Positions 1-4,927 of a stretch of DNA of 6,022 bases are shown here, one piece after another. Below the pieces are notes generated by a model that ran no database searches, was not told the origin of the DNA, and was given only the letters and a program-made list of their open reading frames with translations. Position 1 is the stretch's first letter. Each line of letters opens with the position of its first letter. Position numbers and translations under genes: made by a program. The stretch spans positions 1-6,022 of the forward strand of contig CAMDOY010000244.1 of the NCBI GenBank assembly GCA_945903655.1, in the 5' to 3' direction. This DNA is from Rhizobium sp. Q54. Its GTDB lineage: Bacteria > Pseudomonadota > Alphaproteobacteria > Rhizobiales > Beijerinckiaceae.

Positions 1-1332
1 CTGGACACGCCGGGCCACGAAGACTTCTCCGAGGACACCTATCGCACCCTCACCGCCGTCGATTCGGCGATCATGGTGATTGACGCGGCCAAGGGCATCG
101 AGGCGCGCACGCGCAAGCTCTTCGAAGTCTGCCGCCTGCGCGACATCCCCATCGTCACCTTCATCAACAAGCTCGACCGCGACACCCGCGACCCCTTCGA
201 TCTCCTCGACGAGATCGAGAAGACCCTGGCGCTCGACACCGCGCCGCTCACCTGGCCCATCGGCCGGGGCCGCGATTTTGCGGGCACCTATGACCTGCGC
301 GCCAGCGCCATCCGCCACGTGGATTCGGATGCGCCCATGCAGAAGGTGAATGGCCCCGATGATCCCGCCGTGGCCGATCTGCTGCCCGAGCATCAGCGCG
401 AGGCCTTCCGCGAGGAATTGAGCCTGGCGGTGGAGGCCTGCAAGCCCTTCGACCTCGCCAGCTTCCGCGAGGGCCATCTGACGCCGGTGTTCTGGGGCAG
501 CGCGCTTCGCACCTTCGGCGTGCAGGATCTCATCGATGGTCTGGGTGAATTCGCGCCCCCGCCGCGCGGGCAGGATTCCGCCACCCGCCGCGTCGAGCCG
601 CGCGAGCCCAAGATGACCGGCTTCGTGTTCAAGATTCAGGCGAACATGGATCCCAACCACCGCGACCGCATCGCCTTCACCCGCATCTGCTCGGGCAAGC
701 TGACGCGCGGCATGAAGGCGAGGCTGGTGCGCACGGGCAAGGCCATGCCCATCAATGCGCCGCAGTTCTTCTTCGCCCAGGATCGCCAGATCGCCGAGGA
801 GGCCTATGCGGGCGATGTGGTGGGCATTCCCAACCACGGCGCCCTGCGCATTGGCGACACCCTCACCGAGGGCGAGGACATCATCTTCCGGGGCGTGCCG
901 AGCTTCGCGCCGGAAATCCTGCGCCGGGTTAAGCTGGGCGACGCCATGAAGGCCAAGAAGCTGCGCGAATCCCTGCAGCAACTGGCCGAAGAGGGGGTGG
1001 TGCAGGTCTTCACCCCCAACGACGGCTCAGGCGCCATCGTGGGCGTGGTCGGCGCCTTGCAGCTCGATGTGCTGGCCGAGCGCCTGCAGGCCGAATATGG
1101 CCTGCCCGTGAGCTTCGAGCAGAGCCGCTTCGAGATCTGCCGCTGGATCAGCGCCGACGATCCGGCTGATCTCGACAAGTTCCAGCGGGCCTTCCCCGCC
1201 TCCATCGCGGAGGATCTCGACCATGCGCCTGTCTATCTGGCGCAATCGGCCTGGGCCCTGCGCTATGAGCAGGAGAAATGGCCGCAGATCCATTTCAACG
1301 ATGTGAAGGACTACCAGAAGAAGGCCCAATAG
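1..1332 (+). CDS. prfC: Peptide chain release factor 3 (RF3), 3' part; start lies upstream of the window
   Basis: RF3 is a cytoplasmic translational GTPase that removes RF1/RF2 from the ribosome after peptide release. Frame 1 is open from base 1 to a TAG stop, giving 443 residues; compared with the roughly 529-residue E. coli protein about 85 N-terminal residues, including the P-loop (G1) and switch I, are missing because of the window edge. The visible part opens with the G3 motif DTPGH (visible residues 2-6) followed by EDFSEDTYR, which is typical of RF3 rather than EF-G, and has the G4 motif NKLD at visible residues 56-59. Further on are the RF3-typical stretches TGFVFKIQANMDP and EEGVVQVF, then the C-terminal RF3 domain. 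No frameshift or internal stop is seen. A full gene is expected upstream. It is followed by a 91-bp gap with its own promoter, so it is probably not co-transcribed with the next genes in an obligatory way. Confidence 0.97.
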   Translation: MDTPGHEDFSEDTYRTLTAVDSAIMVIDAAKGIEARTRKLFEVCRLRDIPIVTFINKLDRDTRDPFDLLDEIEKTLALDTAPLTWPIGRGRDFAGTYDLRASAIRHVDSDAPMQKVNGPDDPAVADLLPEHQREAFREELSLAVEACKPFDLASFREGHLTPVFWGSALRTFGVQDLIDGLGEFAPPPRGQDSATRRVEPREPKMTGFVFKIQANMDPNHRDRIAFTRICSGKLTRGMKARLVRTGKAMPINAPQFFFAQDRQIAEEAYAGDVVGIPNHGALRIGDTLTEGEDIIFRGVPSFAPEILRRVKLGDAMKAKKLRESLQQLAEEGVVQVFTPNDGSGAIVGVVGALQLDVLAERLQAEYGLPVSFEQSRFEICRWISADDPADLDKFQRAFPASIAEDLDHAPVYLAQSAWALRYEQEKWPQIHFNDVKDYQKKAQ

Positions 1333-1364
1333 GGGGTTTCCCCTCGCAATGGCGAAGCTGGCCC

Positions 1365-1393
1365 TTGACCCCCGCAGGCGGTCGCAACATGAT
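1365..1393 (+). promoter_or_regulatory. Predicted sigma70-type promoter ahead of the secreted protein gene
   Basis: A -35 like TTGACC (1365-1370, 5 of 6 to TTGACA) is followed after exactly 17 bp by CATGAT (1388-1393, 4 of 6 to TATAAT). The position, about 30 bp upstream of the ATG at 1424, would give a short leader of roughly 20-25 nt that still includes the ribosome binding site. It would serve the run from the secreted protein through RNase T2 and possibly rlmJ and csp. Matched by eye only. Confidence 0.5.
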
Positions 1394-1423
1394 TGTGGAA
1401 TCCTGGTGTAAATAGGTGTGCTT

Positions 1424-1921
1424 ATGAAACGCGTTGTCATCGCAAGTCTGCTGGCGCTCGCCAGCGCATGCCTCTGGGCCGCCCCCGCCGCGCAGGCCCG
1501 TCCGCAGACCCCGGCCGAAAAGCGTTTCATGCCCTGGACCGGCGAGGTTCCCGCCTGCGATACGCCCAGCGTCTTGTGGAACATCCAGACCCGCTTCTAT
1601 GACGCGGAAAGCCAGTACTGGAAGTCCGGCCTTGAAATGGTGGGCTTCGACCGCTTCCGCGAGACCGCCTATCGCAGCAACGGGACCGATTACATCCCGC
1701 GCCGCTACTGCACGGCGCGCGTGTTCCTGAACGATGGCAAGACGCGCCAGCTCACCTATTGGATCGGCGAGGATTTGGGTTTTGCGGGCGGGGATTTTTT
1801 CGGCTTGCTTCCGCTCACGGGCCGCACCAATGTGCTGAGTAACTGGGGCGTGACTTTTTGCGTCAATGGCCTCGATCGACATTACGCTTATGGTCAGGGG
1901 TGCATGGCCGCGCGCCCCTGA
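1424..1921 (+). CDS. Conserved-looking secreted protein of unknown function, four mature cysteines
   Basis: I cannot assign a function. The 165-residue product has a clear Sec signal peptide: basic MKR start, hydrophobic core at residues 4-20 and a likely cleavage after AQA (25/26). C16 lies inside the hydrophobic core but lacks a leucine at -3, so a lipoprotein is unlikely. The mature protein (about 140 residues) has cysteines at 45, 96, 146 and 160, enough for two disulfides, and is rich in aromatic residues (WTGEVPACD, IPRRYCTARV, WGVTFCVNGLDR, YGQGC). From memory, this C-terminal pattern ending in ARP occurs in small secreted alphaproteobacterial proteins with no known role. ATG at 1424 is preferred over the in-frame GTG at 1418 because AGGTG (1414-1418) sits 5 nt before the ATG and overlaps the GTG. 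It stops 21 bp before the RNase T2 gene, so co-expression and a shared periplasmic location are likely. Confidence 0.88.
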   Translation: MKRVVIASLLALASACLWAAPAAQARPQTPAEKRFMPWTGEVPACDTPSVLWNIQTRFYDAESQYWKSGLEMVGFDRFRETAYRSNGTDYIPRRYCTARVFLNDGKTRQLTYWIGEDLGFAGGDFFGLLPLTGRTNVLSNWGVTFCVNGLDRHYAYGQGCMAARP

Positions 1922-1930
1922 GTTTTCTCA

Positions 1931-1936
1931 AGGAGG
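1931..1936 (+). promoter_or_regulatory. Ribosome binding site that fixes the GTG start of RNase T2
   Basis: AGGAGG, a perfect Shine-Dalgarno core, lies 6 nt before GTG 1943. It decides for GTG over the in-frame ATG at 1961, and it begins only 9 nt after the stop codon of the upstream gene, consistent with an operon. Confidence 0.8.
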
Positions 1937-1942
1937 CTGCGC

Positions 1943-2683
1943 GTGATTTCATCTCGTTTGATGTCAAGGGCTTGCTGGGCCCTCGCCCTCTTGCTTTCCC
2001 TCCTTTGCGCAGCGCCTGCGCCCTCGTTCGCCCAGAAGGCGCCTGACTGCGTCCTGGATCGCTGCGAGGAAAAGGCGCCCCCCGAGCGCGCTTTCCGCAG
2101 ACCCACGCCCGGCGGCGATTTCGATTTCTATGTGCTCGCCCTCTCGTGGTCGCCGGGCTTTTGCGCCACGGGCGGCGCCGAGAAGGCGCGCGAGCAATGC
2201 CAGAGCGGCATGGGTCTGGGCTTTGTGGTCCATGGCCTCTGGCCCCAGTTCGAGCGGGGCTTCCCCAGCGATTGCGATGGGGCGGGGCGGCCCATCTCGC
2301 GGACAGCGCTGGATGCCGCCAAGGGGCTTTTCCCCAGCGAAGGGCTGGCGCGCTATGAATGGCGCAAGCATGGGAGTTGCTCGGGCCGCTCGCCGCAGGA
2401 CTATTTCGCCGATGTGCGTGCCGCCCGCGACCTCGTGACCATTCCCCCTGAATTCCAGCGCCTGAAGCAGGAGGAGGAGGTCGCCCCCGCCGAGATCCTG
2501 CGCAGCTTCGGCAAGGCCAATCCGCGCCTGCGGGCGGGCATGGCCGCAGTTACCTGCTCCAAGGGCTTTCTGCAGGAGGTCAGGGTGTGCCTGAGCAAGG
2601 ATCTGCGGGAGTTCCGCCCCTGTCCGGAGGTCACGCGCAATTCGTGCCGCGCCCCATCGATCAAGGTGACGCCGAGCCTCTGA
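1943..2683 (+). CDS. Ribonuclease T2 family, secreted
   Basis: Members of this family are acid or neutral endoribonucleases that cut single-stranded RNA with little base preference through a 2',3'-cyclic phosphate; in Gram-negatives they are normally periplasmic (RNase I is the E. coli example). Both catalytic signatures are present: CAS1 as VVHGLWPQ with His97, and CAS2 as YEWRKHGSC with Glu139, Lys142 and His143, so the enzyme should be active. Upstream the family stretch YVLALSWSPGFC lies at 63-74. A signal peptide covers about residues 1-30 (hydrophobic 12-24, cleavage after SFA). The mature part has ten cysteines (36, 41, 74, 86, 111, 146, 205, 216, 227, 235), which suggests several disulfides and oxidative folding. 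At 246 residues it has normal length. The GTG start is set by a strong ribosome binding site. It sits between a secreted unknown protein and rlmJ, 18 bp from the latter. Likely role: scavenging or degrading RNA outside the cytoplasm (inference). Confidence 0.96.
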   Translation: MISSRLMSRACWALALLLSLLCAAPAPSFAQKAPDCVLDRCEEKAPPERAFRRPTPGGDFDFYVLALSWSPGFCATGGAEKAREQCQSGMGLGFVVHGLWPQFERGFPSDCDGAGRPISRTALDAAKGLFPSEGLARYEWRKHGSCSGRSPQDYFADVRAARDLVTIPPEFQRLKQEEEVAPAEILRSFGKANPRLRAGMAAVTCSKGFLQEVRVCLSKDLREFRPCPEVTRNSCRAPSIKVTPSL

Positions 2684-2701
2684 GGGTTTAAGCCTTGGGC
2701 C

Positions 2702-3544
2702 ATGAATTACAGGCACGCCTACCACGCTGGCAATTTCGCGGATGTTTTCAAACATGCGCTGCTGACCCGCATCCTGCTCTATCTCATGCGCAAGGACGCG
2801 CCCCTGCGCTATCTCGACACCCATAGCGGCGTCGGGCGCTATGATCTGTCCTCCGAGGAGGCCCTGCGCACCGGCGAATGGCGCGACGGGATCGGTCGCC
2901 TGATGGGCGCCGACCTGCCGCCCGCCGCTGCGGCGCTGCTGGAACCCTATCTCAGCCTCATCCCCGGCACGGCGCAGGCGCCGGGTCCCTATCCCGGTTC
3001 GCCCCTGATCGCCCAGAGCCTCCTGCGCAAACAGGACCGGATGACCTTCAGCGAGTTGCATGAACATGACTCACGCCGTCTGGTGCGCTCGCTGGGTCTG
3101 GAAAAGCGCTGCAAGATTCTGACGATGGACGGCTATCAGGCGCTCAAGGCGGGCGTGCCGCCCATCGAGCGCCGGGGCATGGTGCTGATCGATCCGCCCT
3201 TCGAGGAGCGCAATGAGTTCGAGCGCATGGCGCTGGCGCTGGAGAACGCCTGGGAGAAATGGCCCACCGGAACCTATGCGCTCTGGTATCCCCTCAAGCT
3301 TGAGGGCGGGGCGGATCAGTTTCGCAAATATCTGTCCGAAGGGCCGATCCGCAAGGTCCTGTGCCTGGAGCTGGACGTCGACCATCTGCGCGAGGTGGGC
3401 GCGCTCAAGGGCTGCGGCATGGTGGTGGTCAATCCGCCCTTCGTGCTGGAGGAGGAGGCGCGCGAGCTGCTCCCCCTTCTGGCGTCCCGGCTGGCTCAGG
3501 GGCCGGGCGCCGCCTGGCGCATGGGCTGGCTCACCGGAGAGTAA
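2702..3544 (+). CDS. rlmJ: 23S rRNA (adenine-2030-N6)-methyltransferase RlmJ
   Basis: RlmJ transfers a methyl group from S-adenosylmethionine to N6 of A2030 (E. coli numbering) in the 23S rRNA. At 280 residues it equals the E. coli enzyme in length. The N-terminus MNYRHAYHAGNFADVFKH is the family hallmark. The SAM-binding motif I is seen as YLDTHSGVGRYDL (residues 37-49), and the catalytic motif IV of N6-adenine methyltransferases as DPPFE (164-168), here with Phe instead of the common Tyr in (D/N)PP(Y/F). A second NPPF occurs near the C-terminus (VVVNPPF), also a family feature. No frameshift is visible. ATG 2702 is the only start that keeps the conserved N-terminus, though the ribosome binding site in front of it is poor (GAGGG at 2682-2686 is 15 nt away), so its translation may depend on the upstream RNase gene ending 18 bp earlier (inference). 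Confidence 0.96.
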   Translation: MNYRHAYHAGNFADVFKHALLTRILLYLMRKDAPLRYLDTHSGVGRYDLSSEEALRTGEWRDGIGRLMGADLPPAAAALLEPYLSLIPGTAQAPGPYPGSPLIAQSLLRKQDRMTFSELHEHDSRRLVRSLGLEKRCKILTMDGYQALKAGVPPIERRGMVLIDPPFEERNEFERMALALENAWEKWPTGTYALWYPLKLEGGADQFRKYLSEGPIRKVLCLELDVDHLREVGALKGCGMVVVNPPFVLEEEARELLPLLASRLAQGPGAAWRMGWLTGE

Positions 3545-3611
3545 GCCCTGTCAGGCCCGTGGCCGCGCCCCATATGCCCAACCGGAGCGGGGACTGGAAC
3601 GGGAGCCAGCC

Positions 3612-3824
3612 ATGGCGCAAACGGGTGTAGTCAAGTTTTTCAACGCCGACAAGGGCTATGGCTTCATCAAGCCCGATGATGGGAGCGGCGATATTTTCGT
3701 GCATGCGTCGGCTGTCGTACAGGCGGGATTGCGCGCCCTGAGCGAGGGCCAGAAGATCGCCTTCGACGTCGAGCCCGACAAGAAGGGCAAGGGCCCCAAG
3801 GCCGTCAACATTCGCGTGGAGTGA
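3612..3824 (+). CDS. Cold-shock domain protein (CspA family)
   Basis: A 70-residue single cold-shock domain, the usual size. These five-stranded OB-fold proteins bind single-stranded RNA and DNA and act as RNA chaperones. Both nucleic-acid-binding motifs are intact: RNP1 as KGYGFI (residues 14-19) and RNP2 as DIFVHAS (27-33), preceded by the family start TGVVKFFNADKG. The acidic-basic loop DDGSGD and the C-terminal AVNIRVE complete the domain. GGGAG at 3600-3604 lies 7 nt before ATG 3612. The frame is open far upstream of this ATG, but that part is antisense-like composition shared with rlmJ and is not part of the protein. Its 5' region of 67 bp is short and GC-rich and has no AT-rich promoter that I can see, so it may be read from the upstream run; the long cold-responsive leader known for E. 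coli cspA is not evident. Whether it is cold-induced cannot be told. Confidence 0.96.
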   Translation: MAQTGVVKFFNADKGYGFIKPDDGSGDIFVHASAVVQAGLRALSEGQKIAFDVEPDKKGKGPKAVNIRVE

Positions 3825-3849
3825 AGGCCCGCTCACCCCTGAAATGAAG

Positions 3850-3879
3850 GAAGCCCGGCGAGCAAGCCCGCCGAGCTTC
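3850..3879. terminator. Stem-loop between convergent csp and omp genes, possible bidirectional terminator
   Basis: The arms GAAGCCCGGCG (3850-3860) and CGCCGAGCTTC (3869-3879) pair over 11 positions with one C-A mismatch, closing an 8-nt loop. It lies 25 bp after the csp stop and 22 bp after the omp stop on the other strand, the place expected for a shared terminator. Neither side has a clean T-tract (TGGTCTTAT on + strand, CTTCATTTC on - strand), so intrinsic termination would be weak. Confidence 0.55.
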
Positions 3880-3901
3880 TGGTCTTATCGCTGGAGGGCG
3901 A

Positions 3902-4534
3902 TCAGAACCGATAGTTGACGCCCATGCGGACGGTGTTCTGGGTCAGGCCAGCGCGGGAGACCCCCGTGTCGGTCTTCGAGGCGAGGTCCGTGTAGAGATA
4001 CTCGGCCTTGGCGGAGACATTGTTGGTGATGGCGTATTCCATGCCGGCGCCCAGGGCGTAGCCATTGTGCCAGTCGCTCGCGGAAGCCGCGCCCAAGGTG
4101 CGCTCCACAGCGCCGCCTGCATAGCCGCCGGTGGTGAAGAGCAGCACGCGGTCAACCGAATAGCCGAGGCGGCCGCGCACGGTGCCGATGCTGGTCTGCT
4201 TGGAGACATTGGCGCCATTGGTGCTCTTGGCGTTGCTCCAGTCCATGTCGCCTTCCATGCCGAGCACGATCTGGCCCATCTGATAGTTGTAGCCAGCGGT
4301 GCCGCCGATCTGGGCGCCATCCAGCGACCCATAGGCGGCGTCGGCGGAGCCCTTCTGCGAGCCCCAGCCATAACCGGCGTTCACACCCGCGTAGAAGCCC
4401 GTCCAGGTGAAGACGGGAACCGGCGCCACATAGGGCGCAGCAGCCGTGGCCCGACGCGGCAGATCAGCCGCCATGGCGGCGCCGCTCAGGGTAAGGACCG
4501 ACAGGGCGGCGGCGAGGGAAAGCTTGGCGTTCAT
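3902..4534 (-). CDS. Outer-membrane beta-barrel protein, Omp25/Omp31-like
   Basis: A 210-residue precursor with a signal peptide (MNAK start, hydrophobic 5-20, cleavage after AMA at 22/23) giving a mature protein that begins ADLP, as is common in rhizobial and Brucella Omp25/Omp31 relatives. After a Pro/Ala-rich linker the barrel begins with FTWTGFYAGVNAGYGWG and shows alternating aromatic and small residues, for example TAGYNYQMGQIVLGMEG, GTVRGRLGYSVDRVLLF, GMEYAITNNVSAKAEYLY, and ends in the terminal phenylalanine (VNYRF) used for outer-membrane insertion by the BAM machinery. The size fits an eight-stranded barrel, so it is more likely a structural, lipopolysaccharide- and peptidoglycan-linked protein than a general pore. 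The start ATG (4534) follows GAGGAG (complement of 4544-4549) by 9 nt. It is transcribed away from the pteridine reductase gene out of an AT-rich region with CtrA-like boxes. Which paralogue it is cannot be decided here. Confidence 0.94.
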   Translation of the reverse strand: MNAKLSLAAALSVLTLSGAAMAADLPRRATAAAPYVAPVPVFTWTGFYAGVNAGYGWGSQKGSADAAYGSLDGAQIGGTAGYNYQMGQIVLGMEGDMDWSNAKSTNGANVSKQTSIGTVRGRLGYSVDRVLLFTTGGYAGGAVERTLGAASASDWHNGYALGAGMEYAITNNVSAKAEYLYTDLASKTDTGVSRAGLTQNTVRMGVNYRF

Positions 4535-4550
4535 TACATCTACTCCTCAG

Positions 4551-4566
4551 GGCCATGATCACGGCC
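4551..4566 (-). promoter_or_regulatory. mRNA hairpin just upstream of the omp ribosome binding site
   Basis: In the omp transcript the sequence GGCCGTGATCATGGCC folds into a 6-bp stem (four G-C pairs, one G-U, one U-A) with a GAUC loop, ending one base before GAGGAG. As DNA it is also a near-palindrome (14 of 16 bases). It could stabilise the 5' end of the message or affect ribosome access; either role is inference. Confidence 0.4.
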
Positions 4567-4595
4567 AGCATTGATCTGTTCTCGGCGGAAAAGGT

Positions 4596-4610
4596 TTAAG
4601 AAGTCCTAAA
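4596..4610. promoter_or_regulatory. CtrA-like box 1 (TTAA-N7-TAAA)
   Basis: TTAA, seven bases, TAAA: 7 of 8 positions of the CtrA consensus TTAA-N7-TTAA. It lies about 60 bp upstream of the omp start codon, in the range where it could touch the omp promoter. Confidence 0.4.
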
Positions 4611-4697
4611 CTCATCCGCGTTGATGACGTAGTATCCAATCCAAAAGTGGCGCGATTTTGACAATATAGAAATGGATATGCTTCGCGAATTTCAGAG

Positions 4698-4712
4698 TTA
4701 CTAAAACGTTAA
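4698..4712. promoter_or_regulatory. CtrA-like box 2 (TTAC-N7-TTAA)
   Basis: TTAC, seven bases, TTAA: 7 of 8 consensus positions. It ends 5 bp before the TATAAT at 4718 and overlaps the place where the -35 of that promoter should be, an arrangement seen in CtrA-controlled promoters. Confidence 0.4.
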
Positions 4713-4717
4713 GTGGC

Positions 4718-4723
4718 TATAAT
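4718..4723 (+). promoter_or_regulatory. Perfect -10 hexamer, candidate promoter for the pteridine reductase
   Basis: TATAAT matches the -10 consensus in all six bases. No -35 close to TTGACA is found 16-18 bp upstream (GAGTTA at 17 bp), so the promoter would need an activator; CtrA-like box 2 covers that spot. Transcription would start near 4730, leaving a leader of about 160 nt before the ATG at 4891. Confidence 0.4.
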
Positions 4724-4772
4724 ATAGGGTATATATTTGAAATTATGTCCCGATTGTGGCTGAATAGTGTGC

Positions 4773-4787
4773 TTAAAAATGGATTAA
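4773..4787. promoter_or_regulatory. CtrA-like box 3, perfect consensus (TTAA-N7-TTAA)
   Basis: TTAA AAATGGA TTAA fits the full CtrA consensus of Caulobacter and rhizobia in all eight fixed positions and the exact 7-bp spacer. It lies 103 bp upstream of the reductase ATG and 38 bp upstream of the possible small ORF. Confidence 0.5.
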
Positions 4788-4825
4788 TCGTGGCGACTTT
4801 GCGTCAAGCGGACGTGTAAGGAGCT

Positions 4826-4927
4826 ATGGCTTTGCTTCGCCTCTTGATCCCTGAGGCCATCAAGGCGATGAAAGACAAGGCGAGGGCGATATGGGCGAAG
4901 CTTTGGATCAGGGATGCGCTTTGGTGA
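4826..4927 (+). CDS. Possible 33-residue small ORF or leader peptide overlapping the reductase start
   Basis: An ATG at 4826 opens a 33-codon frame ending in TGA at 4925-4927, so it overlaps the first 37 bases of the reductase gene in another frame. AAGGAG (4818-4823) precedes the ATG by only 2 nt, which is too close, but lies 8 nt before the in-frame TTG at 4832. The peptide (MALLRLLIPEAIKAMKDK, then ARAIWAKLWIRDALW) has seven basic and three acidic residues with tryptophans near the end and could form a cationic amphipathic helix. It could be a coupled leader peptide, a small membrane-associated protein, or a chance frame. I see no family resemblance. Confidence 0.3.
   Translation: MALLRLLIPEAIKAMKDKARAIWAKLWIRDALW

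Larger units (their letters stand above)
4535..4890. other. AT-rich divergent intergenic region between omp and pteridine reductase
   Basis: This 356-bp gap drops to about 39% GC in its core (4561-4800, 94 of 240 bases G or C by hand count), well below the flanking genes. It holds, from left to right, the omp ribosome binding site and hairpin, three CtrA-like boxes, a perfect TATAAT on the + strand, and a Shine-Dalgarno with a possible short ORF before the reductase. No convincing -35/-10 pair was found for the omp gene on the - strand. No tRNA, insertion sequence or repeat array was seen in it. Confidence 0.8.

Noticed and set aside
1331..1344. AGGGG / CCCCT hairpin at the prfC stop as terminator
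   Set aside because: Only 5 bp with no following T-tract, and it starts inside the stop codon.
1027..1882. Two overlapping - strand frames across the prfC end and the secreted protein gene
   Set aside because: Shadows of the two + strand genes; no motifs, no ribosome binding sites.
1964..3067. Long open frame of 367 codons on the - strand
   Set aside because: It is antisense to RNase T2 and the start of rlmJ, both of which have intact catalytic motifs; GC-rich third positions open the opposite frame. The translation resembles no protein I know.
3213..3611. Upstream extension of the cold-shock frame, which would give a 203-residue protein
   Set aside because: The extension overlaps rlmJ out of frame, reads as Arg/Trp-rich nonsense, and the ribosome binding site is right before ATG 3612.
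4067..4558. 163-codon + strand frame opposite the omp gene
   Set aside because: Antisense shadow of a well-recognised barrel protein; Ala/Gly/His-rich translation without a pattern.
4658..4663. Perfect TTGACA on the + strand
   Set aside because: No acceptable -10 lies 16-19 bp downstream (CTTCGC at 17 bp), so it is not called a promoter.
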